Of a stretch of DNA of 64,000 nt, positions 39,201 through 47,080 are shown piece by piece; the stretch's first letter is position 1, and every line of letters starts with the position of its first letter. Under the pieces are notes generated by a model, which searched no databases, was not told where the DNA came from, and saw only the letters and a program-made list of their open reading frames with translations. The position numbers and the translations under genes are program-made. Location: contig JBCCHB010000010.1 in NCBI GenBank assembly GCA_039028975.1, positions 91,292 through 155,291 on the forward strand. Direction: 5' to 3'. The DNA comes from JAHBNG01 sp039028975. Lineage in GTDB: Bacteria > Chloroflexota > Anaerolineae > Caldilineales > Caldilineaceae.

Positions 39201-39818
39201 TTGGTTGCTTATATAGTGGATAGTGGAAAGTTGAAAGTTGAAAGTGAAGATGCTGATACTTCAACCCGCGGAAACCCTCTGGATGCTCTCAATTCTTCAA
39301 TTCTTCGTGCCTCTCTCGTCCAACAGCTACCCGACTACATGATTCCATCGGCCTTTGTCTTTTTGGATGAAATGCCGGTGACACCAAATGGAAAGCTGGA
39401 CCGTCGGGCGTTACCAAGGCCAAATAGAATCATATCCACAACACCCTATACGCCACCTGCTACACAAACAGAAGAGGTAATCTCTACAGTTTGGAAGCAG
39501 GCGTTGAATGTAGAACAAGTTGGTATCCATGACAATTTCTTTGATGTCGGTGGGCATTCCTTATTGACTGTACAGGTATATAGCCAGTTATCGAAAATCA
39601 TTCCAGCATTAAAAATGGTTGATCTCTTTAGTTATCCAACCATTCACGGGCTGGCCATGTATCTAGATCAGAAAGACATAAATAACCATGATGATCAGGG
39701 CTCACATGAGCACACAGCAGGGTCTAGCCGGGGGCGAGGATCACAACGTCGTGCGCGCCAAGCCAAACAACACCAAAATAAACAACGCAAAAGTAAACCA
39801 CGTAAATTAGTTCGTTAA
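36213..39818 (+). CDS. NRPS module docking-C-A(Pro)-PCP
   Basis: A 1201-residue NRPS module. Residues 1-60 form a TubC-type docking domain that would meet the tail (TRIRVEI) of the preceding PKS. C is about 62-480 with His191-His192 and Asp196 (LHHLICDGWS). A is about 520-1075; pocket residues read DVQFFAHVVK, very close to the proline code DVQLIAHVVK, so proline is the likely substrate. The PCP has Ser1116 (GGHSLL). The last 40 residues are strongly basic (RRARQAKQHQNKQRKSKPRK), as in the Cys module, and the next protein is again a PKS starting with an acidic stretch. A perfect 14-bp inverted repeat (38185-38240) encodes an extra loop inside the A domain, and a heptamer array fills the A-domain hinge. 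Confidence 0.93.
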   Translation: MTANVNWQQFLDDLSKDGAYLNIHADKLLYDGPPEQLTPQRLQVLRSHKEELIDFIKHDVVHHPLSYGQQALWFEYQLSPEDDSYNVSFALRIQSPLNLEALEQACKDLVNRHPALRTTFANHADEPIQCVHRYQEVKINQIDATTWDEATLYQQVMAVHKCPFALSQGGPWRINLWRLPNQEAVFVWNLHHLICDGWSLHMMEQELRILYDAALSGEASPLPSLKTTYADYTIWQQKMLEQDDDRLWHYWRKQLSGELPVLNLPTDRPRPLSGTLQGASVPIKFSKEQINHLLYLAKEQGVTLYMLLLATFQLLLHRYTGQDELLVGSLMAGRSRPEFTQVFGYFTSPVVIRADLAGNPTFIDFLQQVRQTTLGALQHQDYPFQQIVKRLQPERTPNTPAIFQVAFALQRSQTSYQETKQIPPSAVQKRPTDPTTALAYTGYPIPQNEAQFDLFLEMFTHKDDLIGMFRYCTDLFDEATIQRMVGHFHILLTSILENPDQCTGQMPLLTEAEYHQIVHEWNDTDVDFGEPQTIHALFEQQVERTPDSIAVVFEEQQITYRALNDRANQLAHCLIQRGIGSDALVGIAIERSVEMMIGVLGILKAGGAYVPFDPTYPHERLQFMLEDANVMLIVTTESVKKRFPDHRAETVVLYCGCDENRSVPLNKTNHKNSGFHAELSIEDNGCVEPNPLQLHNSVSETSSNNLAYVLYTSGSTGKPKAVAQTHQTLYNLVSWQQVESHAPERTLQFAPINFDVSAQEFFTTLCVGGTLVMVGPEMRRDPFALLAYIQEQAITRLFIPFTPLQQLAKVADGVMPDTLREVFQAGEALYITKEITNWFHNSECILFNHYGPTESHVVASYRLSQNPELWPSYPSIGSAVANTDLYILDSNQNVLSVGIPGELYIGGTQLAQGYLNRPELTAERFINHPELGRLYKTGDLCRWLPNRNIEFLGRTDFQVKLRGFRIELGEIENALLAQEGVREAAVLVREEDNDQRLVAYIVDSGKLKVESEDADTSTRGNPLDALNSSILRASLVQQLPDYMIPSAFVFLDEMPVTPNGKLDRRALPRPNRIISTTPYTPPATQTEEVISTVWKQALNVEQVGIHDNFFDVGGHSLLTVQVYSQLSKIIPALKMVDLFSYPTIHGLAMYLDQKDINNHDDQGSHEHTAGSSRGRGSQRRARQAKQHQNKQRKSKPRKLVR
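38185..38240. repeat. Perfect 14-bp inverted repeat inside the Pro A domain
   Basis: ATGAAAACCGGAGT (38185-38198) and ACTCCGGTTTTCAT (38227-38240) are exact reverse complements around a 28-nt A/T-rich spacer. It is read through in frame as an extra loop (DENRSVPLNK ... NSGFH) between core motifs A2 and A3. Small mobile hairpin of unknown family. Confidence 0.85.
39216..39308. repeat. In-frame heptamer repeat at A-domain hinge (Pro module)
   Basis: GTGGAAA/GTTGAAA units, then ACTTCAACCC and TTCTTCAA units, at the hinge before LPDYMIP. A GCGGAAACCCTCTGG piece interrupts the array. Confidence 0.7.
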
Positions 39819-39840
39819 ACGACAAAACAAGAGTCTCACT

Positions 39841-42800
39841 ATGAATGAAACGGAATCTTTGGGGGTCGCAATTATCAGTATGGCGGGGCGTTTCCCAGGC
39901 GCCGCTGATTTAGAAGCATTTTGGAATTTGATTAAAGATGGAGGCGAGGCTATCACTCATTTTTCGGATGAGGAACTTCTTGCTGCTGGTGTACCCTCAG
40001 AGGTACTGACCCAACCCAACTTTGTGAATAAGGGTACACTCATCACCGATGCTGAACTCTTTGATGCTGATTTTTTCTCTATGAATGGACTCGATGCCAC
40101 CATCATGGATCCACAACAGCGACTTTTTCTGCAACATGCCTGGGAAACATTGGAGCAGGCAGGCTATCCACCTGCCACGACCGATGCGCGCATCGGTCTC
40201 TACGCTGGTATAGGTGAGAACAGCTATCAATGGCACTATCTCGAACCTAACTGGGCCGACCTTATGGCACAGGTTGGCGGCTATCGTCTAATGACGCTTG
40301 TTGGGAAGGACTATATGGCAACGCGCACCGCGTATAAACTTAACTTAACTGGGCCAGCGGTGACGGTACAAACAGCTTGCTCAACGTCGTTGGTCGCTGT
40401 CCATATGGCCTGCCAAAGTTTGCTCAATTTTGAATGCGATATGGCATTGGCTGGTGGTGTCTCAATGCTGTTTCCACAAGGGCAGGGCTATTTCTACCAA
40501 GAAGGAATGATCTTCTCACCTGATGGACATTGCCGTGCCTTTGATGCCCAGGCCCAAGGAACCGTTAATGGCGGGGGGGTTGGCGTGGTCATGCTCAAGC
40601 GGCTTGATGAAGCAATTGCCGATGGGGACACCATCCATGCTGTCATTATGGGATCGGCCATTAACAACGATGGTTCGGATAAAATTGGGTACACCGCGCC
40701 CAGTGTGGGTGGGCAAGCCAGCGTGATTTTAGAGGCGCAGGCTGCTGCCGATGTTCTCCCCGAGGAAATTAGCTACATTGAAGCACACGGCACGGGTACA
40801 CCACTTGGCGACCCGATTGAGATTGAAGCACTCACCCGAGCATTTTATAGTGATATCCCCGCAAGTGAGCGACAGTATGGCTACTGTGCCATAGGATCAC
40901 TCAAGACAAATATCGGTCATGCTGATACCGCCGCTGGGGTTGCAGGGCTAATCAAAACTGTGCTAGCACTCAAGCATCGTCAACTGCCTCCAAGTCTCCA
41001 TTTTGAAACGCCTAATCCGCAGATCGACTTTGACAATAGCCCTTTTCAAGTGAACAATCGGCTTCAAGAATGGGCTGTTAATGAGGGACAATCTCGCTAT
41101 GCAGGCGTCAGTTCCTTTGGGATAGGTGGAACCAATGCCCATGTCATTGTTACGGAAGCACCAGAGCCGGAAACTTATCCCGCGACACGGCCCTTTCAGC
41201 TTGTCACACTGTCAGCGAAAAGCGCAACTGCGCTTAAGCAGTCTACACAAAATCTCGCTGACTGGTTACAAAAAAGCTCAGAGGATATTTTGCCCGATGC
41301 TGCGTACACGCTCAATCGAGGACGCCAGCATTTTGCCCATCGTTGCATGGTTGTCGGACGTACCATAGCAGATATTGTAGAACAACTAAACCAAACGGAC
41401 ACCTTGCCCCGCTATCAAGTCGCTGAAAAAGCCCGCGATGTTCTCTTTTTATTCCCCGGTCAAGGCTCGCAGTATGCCAACATGAGCGTAGACTTGTATG
41501 AAACCGAGCCTCTATTTCGTGCAAGCATAGATGAGTGTGCAATGGTGTTGACGCCATATCTTGGGCAAGACCTTCGCCAGTTAATTTACGATGAAGCAAA
41601 TGCACCACAATTAGGCCAAACCGCCATCACACAGCCAGCCTTATTTGCCGTTGAATATGCATTAGCACAGGTATGGATGGCATGGGGCATCCAGCCCAAG
41701 GCCATGGCAGGACATAGCATCGGTGAATATGTCGCGGCCTGCTTGGCTGGGGTATTTTCATTAGAGGATGCCCTAAAGTTGATTGCCATGCGCGGTCAAC
41801 TCATCCAATCCCTGCCGACGGGGGCAATGTTGGCAGCAATAATGCCAGAGGAGCAAGCGCAACAATGGCTATCTCCAAATATTTCGTTAGCAGTTGTCAA
41901 TGGACCAGAGCGTTGTGTCTTTAGTGGAACAGATGAATCGGTGGAGACACTCCAACAACAATTGATAGACGCTGGTGTGGAGTGTCGTCCGCTGCATACA
42001 TCCCATGCCTTTCATTCACATCTGATGGAACCTATTCTGGAGCCTTTCACCCGATATTTCGACGAAGTACGCTTACACGAACCCTCCATCCCCTATCTCT
42101 CGAATGTGACAGGCACATGGATTACGCCTGCGCAGGCGACAGATGCTGCTTATTGGACACAACATTTACGGCAGACTGTTCGATTCGGTGACAACCTACA
42201 AATCCTGTTTGAGCAGAGTGAGAATGTGTTGTTGGAAGTAGGGCCGGGGCAAACATTATATGCACTGGCACATCAACATCCGCACTGCCCTCCAACAACG
42301 ACCACATTGTATAGCCTACCGCGGCAGCGAATCTACGAGGACAACGCAGAATCTAGCCAAATGCTGCAAACATTAGGACAGCTCTGGGCCAACGGTGCAA
42401 AGGTGGGTTGGGAAGGCTTTTATGCCGATGAAAAACGTCGTCGTATTCCTCTTCCGACCTATCCTTTGGCTAAAAATAAATATTGGATGAGTAGACCTAC
42501 AGATGCAGTTGATCCCTCATCAGCGATTCAAGTCGAAAAAATGCAAGTTATCACTCATTCAAATAAAATTACTGATGAACACCAATCACACGGGGTGAAC
42601 CATTCAGAGGCACAAATAAGCGCCAACCTTACGCCACTCGAGGCAAAGATTGCGACAATCTGGTCTAGATGTTTGGGTACAAAAGTAACCAGCCCACAGG
42701 CAGATTTCTTTGAGCTTGGAGGAGATTCACTCCTGGCTGTCCAACTTCTGGCACAACTACGTACACATTTAGGGCTAGAACATGACAATCTGGATGTACA

Positions 42801-43695
42801 TACGCTACTCCACGCACCGACTATTGCACAGCTAGCTGCACTTATTCATGATGGACAAATGTCTACTACTGAACAGCACGACCAGTCTGAACAGCACCGC
42901 AATTCGTTGATTTTACCATTCCAGATAGGCAATCCAGATTATAGTCCCTTGATTTTAATACACCCTGCTGGCGGCCATGTCTACTTGTATCGCGAATTCG
43001 TCAAGCACCTGCCTTCAAAACTGCCGGTTTATGCTATCCGTGGAATAGGGATTGAGGAAGGAGAATCGCCACTAAATACGATAGAGGATATGGCAGTTGT
43101 ATATACTGAAGCGCTACAGAGTGTGCAGCCAAAAGGCCCATATTACTTAGTGGGCTCATCTTTTGGTGGTCTGCTTGCCTATGCAATGGCACAGTATCTG
43201 ATAAGTCAGGGCGAGACAGTTGAGTTTTTGGCCATGTTTGATACGCCGAATCAGAATGATATGCAAATTGAGGTTAAGGATACAGCAGATATCCTCTCTT
43301 ATTTTCTCAATGTGGGCGAGGATATCGAAGTTGATATCCAAAAACTTCGTATGCTCAGTGAAACCGAGCAAATAAAATTCTTCTTCCAACAGAAGAATGA
43401 CGACTCTGAAGATATCGCTGAGGCTCTGCGTACAGTGCAGGTTATCAAAAACAATTTACGTGCGATGGCGGACTATATTCCTTCACCAATCCCAGTAAAA
43501 CTCCATTTTTTTCTTGCTAAGGAACGTGATGATTTTATTACACAACCGACTGCTCATGGTTGGATCAGTCTTGCAAAAGGGGGAATCGAAATACATACAG
43601 TGCCAGGGAATCATATTAGCATGAATGAAGAACCAAATATACAAATTCTATCACAACAATTTCTGCAATGCCTACAGCAAGTTAAGCGTATCTAG
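39841..43695 (+). CDS. Terminal PKS module KS-AT-ACP-TE
   Basis: A 1284-residue final module of the assembly line. KS is about 8-430 with Cys180 (TACSTS). AT is about 532-850 with Ser626 (GHSIGE) and HAFH at about 720-724, the usual malonyl signature and unlike the other ATs here. The carrier has Ser963 (LGGDSL). A type I thioesterase covers about 1030-1280, with the oxyanion region HPAGGHVYLY, nucleophile Ser1107 in GSSFGG, and GNH near the end as the catalytic His. There is no reductive domain, so the chain leaves as a beta-keto thioester on a proline-derived carbonyl. The TE may hydrolyse it (with later decarboxylation to a methyl ketone) or cyclise it. It is the only TE seen and fixes the end of the line. 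Confidence 0.94.
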   Translation: MNETESLGVAIISMAGRFPGAADLEAFWNLIKDGGEAITHFSDEELLAAGVPSEVLTQPNFVNKGTLITDAELFDADFFSMNGLDATIMDPQQRLFLQHAWETLEQAGYPPATTDARIGLYAGIGENSYQWHYLEPNWADLMAQVGGYRLMTLVGKDYMATRTAYKLNLTGPAVTVQTACSTSLVAVHMACQSLLNFECDMALAGGVSMLFPQGQGYFYQEGMIFSPDGHCRAFDAQAQGTVNGGGVGVVMLKRLDEAIADGDTIHAVIMGSAINNDGSDKIGYTAPSVGGQASVILEAQAAADVLPEEISYIEAHGTGTPLGDPIEIEALTRAFYSDIPASERQYGYCAIGSLKTNIGHADTAAGVAGLIKTVLALKHRQLPPSLHFETPNPQIDFDNSPFQVNNRLQEWAVNEGQSRYAGVSSFGIGGTNAHVIVTEAPEPETYPATRPFQLVTLSAKSATALKQSTQNLADWLQKSSEDILPDAAYTLNRGRQHFAHRCMVVGRTIADIVEQLNQTDTLPRYQVAEKARDVLFLFPGQGSQYANMSVDLYETEPLFRASIDECAMVLTPYLGQDLRQLIYDEANAPQLGQTAITQPALFAVEYALAQVWMAWGIQPKAMAGHSIGEYVAACLAGVFSLEDALKLIAMRGQLIQSLPTGAMLAAIMPEEQAQQWLSPNISLAVVNGPERCVFSGTDESVETLQQQLIDAGVECRPLHTSHAFHSHLMEPILEPFTRYFDEVRLHEPSIPYLSNVTGTWITPAQATDAAYWTQHLRQTVRFGDNLQILFEQSENVLLEVGPGQTLYALAHQHPHCPPTTTTLYSLPRQRIYEDNAESSQMLQTLGQLWANGAKVGWEGFYADEKRRRIPLPTYPLAKNKYWMSRPTDAVDPSSAIQVEKMQVITHSNKITDEHQSHGVNHSEAQISANLTPLEAKIATIWSRCLGTKVTSPQADFFELGGDSLLAVQLLAQLRTHLGLEHDNLDVHTLLHAPTIAQLAALIHDGQMSTTEQHDQSEQHRNSLILPFQIGNPDYSPLILIHPAGGHVYLYREFVKHLPSKLPVYAIRGIGIEEGESPLNTIEDMAVVYTEALQSVQPKGPYYLVGSSFGGLLAYAMAQYLISQGETVEFLAMFDTPNQNDMQIEVKDTADILSYFLNVGEDIEVDIQKLRMLSETEQIKFFFQQKNDDSEDIAEALRTVQVIKNNLRAMADYIPSPIPVKLHFFLAKERDDFITQPTAHGWISLAKGGIEIHTVPGNHISMNEEPNIQILSQQFLQCLQQVKRI

Positions 43696-43710
43696 ATAAG
43701 GAACGTTAGC

Positions 43711-44856
43711 GTGAATTTCGGTTTAACTTCATCACAACAGGCGCACAAAAAAGCCGCCACAACCTTTGCCCAGGAACACCTTCAACAGGAACTGGACTCA
43801 CTCGATCATGAGCAAGCCTTCAACTGGGCGGGGTGGCGCGCCTGTGCCGAACAAGGCTACATGGGGCTGACCGTGCCAACAGAATACGGTGGTGGTGGGT
43901 TAGACATCCTCGATGCGGTGCTGGCCATGGAAGGGCTGGGCGTTGGCTGCCGTGACAATGGCCTCATCTTTGCGCTCAATGCCCATCTTTGGGCCTGCGC
44001 TATGCCAGTCGTCACTTTTGGTACAGAGGAACAAAAATCACACTATCTGCCTAAGCTCGCCAGCGGTGAGTGGATTGCGGCCCATGCCGTGAGCGAACCC
44101 AATGCCGGGTCCGATGCCTATAGTATGAAGACAACGGCTGAACAGCATGGTGACACCATTGTCCTCAACGGTCACAAAATCTACACGACCAATGGCCCCA
44201 TTGCGGATTTGGTGCTGGTCTTTGCTCAAGAAACGGATAGCGAGGGCGAGCAAGTAGTCTCTGCCTTTCTGGTTGAGAAGGATACGTCAGGCTTCTCAGT
44301 CAAACGCACGGTATCTAAGATGGGGATGCGCACGGCGCAGATGGGTGAATTGCTCTTTGAGGAATGCGTCATTCCTGCTGCCAATCGGCTTGGCGTTGAA
44401 GGCGGTGGCATGGCCATCTTCACCCATGGCATGGAGTGGGAGCGCGCTTTTATTCTTTCTCACGCAGTTGGCTCGATGGAATACCTACTCAAACGCACAG
44501 TTAGGTTTGCGCGGCAACGCAAACAATTTGGTCAGCCGATTGGCAAATTTCAACAGGTGGCGGATAAGCTAGTCAGCATGCAAATCCGGCTGGAACATGC
44601 GCGCAACCTGCTCTACAAGACCGCGTGGCTCAAGTCACAAAACAAGTCGATTCTTATGGAAGCGGCTATGACCAAAGTTTGTCTCAGTGAGGCGTGGGTG
44701 GCGACGTGCGAAGATGCCATGCAGGTCCATGGCACATTGGGTTATCTAACCGAAACGGGGTTGGAGCGCGAGTTGCGCGATGCATTGGCCAGCCGCTTCT
44801 ATTCTGGTACAAATGAGATTCAGAAGAACATTATCGCGGGGATGATGGGGCTGTAG
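43711..44856 (+). CDS. Acyl-CoA-dehydrogenase-like flavoprotein, probable prolyl-S-carrier oxidase
   Basis: A 381-residue FAD enzyme of the acyl-CoA dehydrogenase fold, from GTG 43711 with AAGGA upstream. FAD-site stretches are clear (AVSEPNAGSDA; RKQFGQPIGKFQ; QVHGTLGYL). The catalytic Glu of the usual YEGT motif is Ser365 (FYSGTNEIQ), which argues against ordinary beta-oxidation. From memory, PltE of pyoluteorin also has SGT there and shares the GLGCxDxGLxFAxxAHxxACAMP pattern. PltE/RedW enzymes oxidise prolyl-S-PCP to pyrrole-2-carboxyl-S-PCP, and AnaB of anatoxin stops at the pyrroline. The gene directly follows the TE synthase and precedes a prolyl-AMP-ligase-like gene, which strongly supports this role. 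Pyrrole versus pyrroline cannot be decided. Confidence 0.8.
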   Translation: MNFGLTSSQQAHKKAATTFAQEHLQQELDSLDHEQAFNWAGWRACAEQGYMGLTVPTEYGGGGLDILDAVLAMEGLGVGCRDNGLIFALNAHLWACAMPVVTFGTEEQKSHYLPKLASGEWIAAHAVSEPNAGSDAYSMKTTAEQHGDTIVLNGHKIYTTNGPIADLVLVFAQETDSEGEQVVSAFLVEKDTSGFSVKRTVSKMGMRTAQMGELLFEECVIPAANRLGVEGGGMAIFTHGMEWERAFILSHAVGSMEYLLKRTVRFARQRKQFGQPIGKFQQVADKLVSMQIRLEHARNLLYKTAWLKSQNKSILMEAAMTKVCLSEAWVATCEDAMQVHGTLGYLTETGLERELRDALASRFYSGTNEIQKNIIAGMMGL

Positions 44857-44878
44857 GCTCATAGCTAGTGACGACGAG

Positions 44879-44910
44879 CCACCAATCGCCAACTACCAAT
44901 TACGAATAAC
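44879..44910. repeat. Degenerate heptamer array in front of the adenylation gene
   Basis: Successive heptamers CACCAAT, CGCCAAC, TACCAAT, TACGAAT fill the leader of the next gene, in phase. They belong to the heptamer family found across the window. Confidence 0.6.
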
Positions 44911-44916
44911 AAAATT

Positions 44917-46527
44917 ATGGCCTACCTTCTAACACAATTAGCGCAACAATCAGCCGAACGTTACCCCGATCACCCTGCTATCGTGCATGAAGACGTTCCT
45001 GTCACCTATGCAGAATTGGAGATTGCAACAAACCAAGTCGCCCAACATCTTATCACATCGGGTGTGCAGCATGGTGATCGCGTGGGCGTCTTCTTGCCTA
45101 AATCATCCCGCAAAGTGATTGCGCTACTTGGCATCATGAAGGCCGGAGCCGCCTATGTCCCGCTGGACCCAGATATGCCCGCCAGCCGCGTGGTCTACAT
45201 TCTGCAAGATTGTGGTATCCAATGCCTCATTACCAGTGCCAGCCAGTGGCAGCGTCTAGCGCCGAGCGACACAGCTATGCCAACAGTTCAGCTCATATTG
45301 ACCGATGAAATGGTCCCTGAAACGGCACAAGTGGGAATGGACCCAGCTATCACCTGGGCAGACATTCAGCAGCAAGACGACGAGCCTCCTCACATCCCCG
45401 CGTTTATCGAAAGTGATCTGGCCTATATCCTCTACACCTCTGGCTCCACAGGCAATCCCAAGGGTGTAATGCTCTCCCATCGTGCAGCGTTGACCTTTGT
45501 CGATTGGGCGCATGAGACCTTTGGCGTAACCCATAAAGATCGCCTCTCCAGCCACGCGCCCTTTCACTTTGATTTGTCGATTTTTGATCTGTACGTCACC
45601 TTCAAAGCAGGTGCTACAGTACATCTTTTATCATCAACCTTATCCATCTTTCCTTTGGCCCTAGCCCAATATATTGCTGTCCAGCGGCTTACCGTTTGGT
45701 ACTCGGTGCCCTCGATATTGATCAAACTTGTGCAGCATGGCGAGTTGGTGGACCATGATTTCTCTGCCTTGCGTTGCGTTCTGTTTGCGGGGGAAGTCTT
45801 CCCTATTAGGTACCTGCGCCAATTGGTCCAAATGATACCGCACCCTGAATATGTCAACTTATACGGACCGACCGAAACCAATGTCATCACCCATCATTAT
45901 GTGCAACCAAATGACATTGTAGACGATGTTACCCATCCCCTACCCATTGGGGTGGCTTGTGCCAACAGCCATGTCTTTGCACTCAAAGAGGATGGCTCTC
46001 GTGCCGCTGTTGGCGAGCAGGGTGAGCTCGTGGTGCGCGGACCGACGCTTATGCGTGGCTATTGGGGGTTACCTGAACGGACAGCGCAGTCGTTGATTGA
46101 GCAGCCGGTTATTGCAGGGCTGGATGCCGAGAAACTCTATCGGACTGGTGATCGGGTCGAAGTCGGTACGAATGGTAGATTCCACTTTCTGGGACGTTTG
46201 GACAATATGATAAAGAGTCGCGGCTATCGCATTGAATTGGGGGAGATTGAAACGGCGCTCTACAATCATCCCGACATTGCGGAAGTTGCTGTATTAGCCA
46301 TTCCCGACGAAGAGGTTAGTCATCGCTTGTCGGCGGCAATCGTGCTGCGAACAGAGAGCCAGATCACCATAACTAAGATCAAAACCTACCTCACCAAACA
46401 GTTACCGAAATATATGATGCCGGATAGCTTTCATTTTATTAACCAACTGCCCCAAACCTCCACCGGGAAAACGGACCGTCAAGCACTGATGGCAATGTTG
46501 TGGGAAGACCATCCTACACCCCTCTAG
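44917..46527 (+). CDS. Free-standing adenylation enzyme, probable L-prolyl-AMP ligase (PltF/RedM type)
   Basis: A 536-residue stand-alone A domain that activates a carboxylic acid and loads it on a carrier protein. Core motifs are intact: YILYTSGSTGNPKG, NLYGPTETNV, YRTGDRVE, RGYRIELGEIE and the C-terminal lysine in TSTGKTDRQAL. The pocket (FHFDLSIFDLY, Asp219, Phe223) reads DLFYLALVIK. From memory, free-standing proline ligases of pyoluteorin and prodigiosin clusters read nearly the same (DLFYLALVCK). Pairing with the flavin dehydrogenase immediately upstream completes the proline-to-pyrrole (or pyrroline) pair; the carrier is probably the free ACP at 18206. It lacks its own PCP. It is the last cluster gene I can identify. 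Confidence 0.85.
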   Translation: MAYLLTQLAQQSAERYPDHPAIVHEDVPVTYAELEIATNQVAQHLITSGVQHGDRVGVFLPKSSRKVIALLGIMKAGAAYVPLDPDMPASRVVYILQDCGIQCLITSASQWQRLAPSDTAMPTVQLILTDEMVPETAQVGMDPAITWADIQQQDDEPPHIPAFIESDLAYILYTSGSTGNPKGVMLSHRAALTFVDWAHETFGVTHKDRLSSHAPFHFDLSIFDLYVTFKAGATVHLLSSTLSIFPLALAQYIAVQRLTVWYSVPSILIKLVQHGELVDHDFSALRCVLFAGEVFPIRYLRQLVQMIPHPEYVNLYGPTETNVITHHYVQPNDIVDDVTHPLPIGVACANSHVFALKEDGSRAAVGEQGELVVRGPTLMRGYWGLPERTAQSLIEQPVIAGLDAEKLYRTGDRVEVGTNGRFHFLGRLDNMIKSRGYRIELGEIETALYNHPDIAEVAVLAIPDEEVSHRLSAAIVLRTESQITITKIKTYLTKQLPKYMMPDSFHFINQLPQTSTGKTDRQALMAMLWEDHPTPL

Positions 46528-46729
46528 ATAGCATGGAAAATCTATGCTCACTCTACGACTAGATCTATCACTATATCTACGACTGAAATATATGCTTCGC
46601 CTACTCAATAGTCCACGGCAAATAAATAATCCTTGGACGTATGGGGAATAAATAGTGATAGTTGCACAAAGAGTGTGGCGGCCAAAGTTTTCTTATGTTA
46701 AATTAGATTGACCCCGTAATACTCTTTTC

Positions 46730-46757
46730 TTGACAACCATTACACAAATAATATACA
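46730..46757 (+). promoter_or_regulatory. Putative sigma-70-type promoter
   Basis: TTGACA (46730-46735), 16-bp spacer, TATACA (46752-46757). A perfect -35 and a 4/6 -10. It would give a leader of about 315 nt for the ATPase-nuclease gene, carrying the palindrome and inverted repeat. Confidence 0.5.
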
Positions 46758-46917
46758 CTATCTTTGACGTTGGAGAATTTTTCTGACGCAAAGAACCAAC
46801 ATTACTGCCTTTCTAGCATCCAAAAGGGCTTAATGAAACAGTCTTTTCGCGTTCTACTAAGTAGAGTGGAAGGTCTTGTTACTGTCCTGTATCTGTCTTC
46901 GTATGAAAATCGTAATC

Positions 46918-46938
46918 CGTATACGATAATCGTATACG
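46918..46938. promoter_or_regulatory. Perfect 21-bp palindrome, putative operator
   Basis: CGTATACGAT, central A, ATCGTATACG: perfect 10-bp arms. A further partial half-site (CGTATGAAAATCGTAAT) lies just upstream. Location ahead of the ATPase-nuclease operon suggests a dimeric regulator site. Confidence 0.7.
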
Positions 46939-46973
46939 CAATTTTCGTTTTTTCGTTCGATATAGTCTGCCAG

Positions 46974-47039
46974 TAAAATTTTGTTCCGGCCCTTGTGTAG
47001 GCCACTCTCTCAAACGTTAAATGGAGAGAACAAATTTTA
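46974..47039. repeat. Inverted repeat in leader of ATPase-nuclease gene
   Basis: TAAAATTTTGTTC (46974-46986) and GAACAAATTTTA (47028-47039) pair with one bulged T. Inside lie CTCTC/GAGAG and a small GGCC..GGCC stem. It could fold as a long RNA hairpin 40 nt before the start codon. Confidence 0.6.
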
Positions 47040-47080
47040 TCTAGCTAAACCGATACATCATCGCTAGAAACATCGCTGCC

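Larger units (their letters stand above)
46528..47080. other. 553-bp non-coding region with promoter, palindrome and inverted repeats
   Basis: This stretch separates the biosynthetic cluster from the ATPase-nuclease operon and is AT-richer than its surroundings. An 8-bp imperfect inverted repeat (GTCCACGG/CCTTGGAC, 46611-46638) lies soon after the adenylation gene but has no T-tract. A promoter-like pair, a perfect palindrome and a long inverted repeat follow and are listed separately. The short ORF at 46764-46976 is not convincing. Confidence 0.7.

Noticed and set aside
43711..44856. Ordinary fatty-acid acyl-CoA dehydrogenase
   Set aside because: The catalytic Glu motif is changed (SGT) and it neighbours a prolyl-ligase-like enzyme, so a prolyl-carrier oxidase is favoured.
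46611..46638. Rho-independent terminator of the biosynthetic cluster
   Set aside because: The stem has a mismatch and there is no T-tract, so it is recorded only as an inverted repeat.
46764..46976. 70-residue ORF in the region before the ATPase-nuclease gene
   Set aside because: No ribosome-binding site, starts 6 bp after the promoter-like -10 box, crosses the palindrome, and has no family features.
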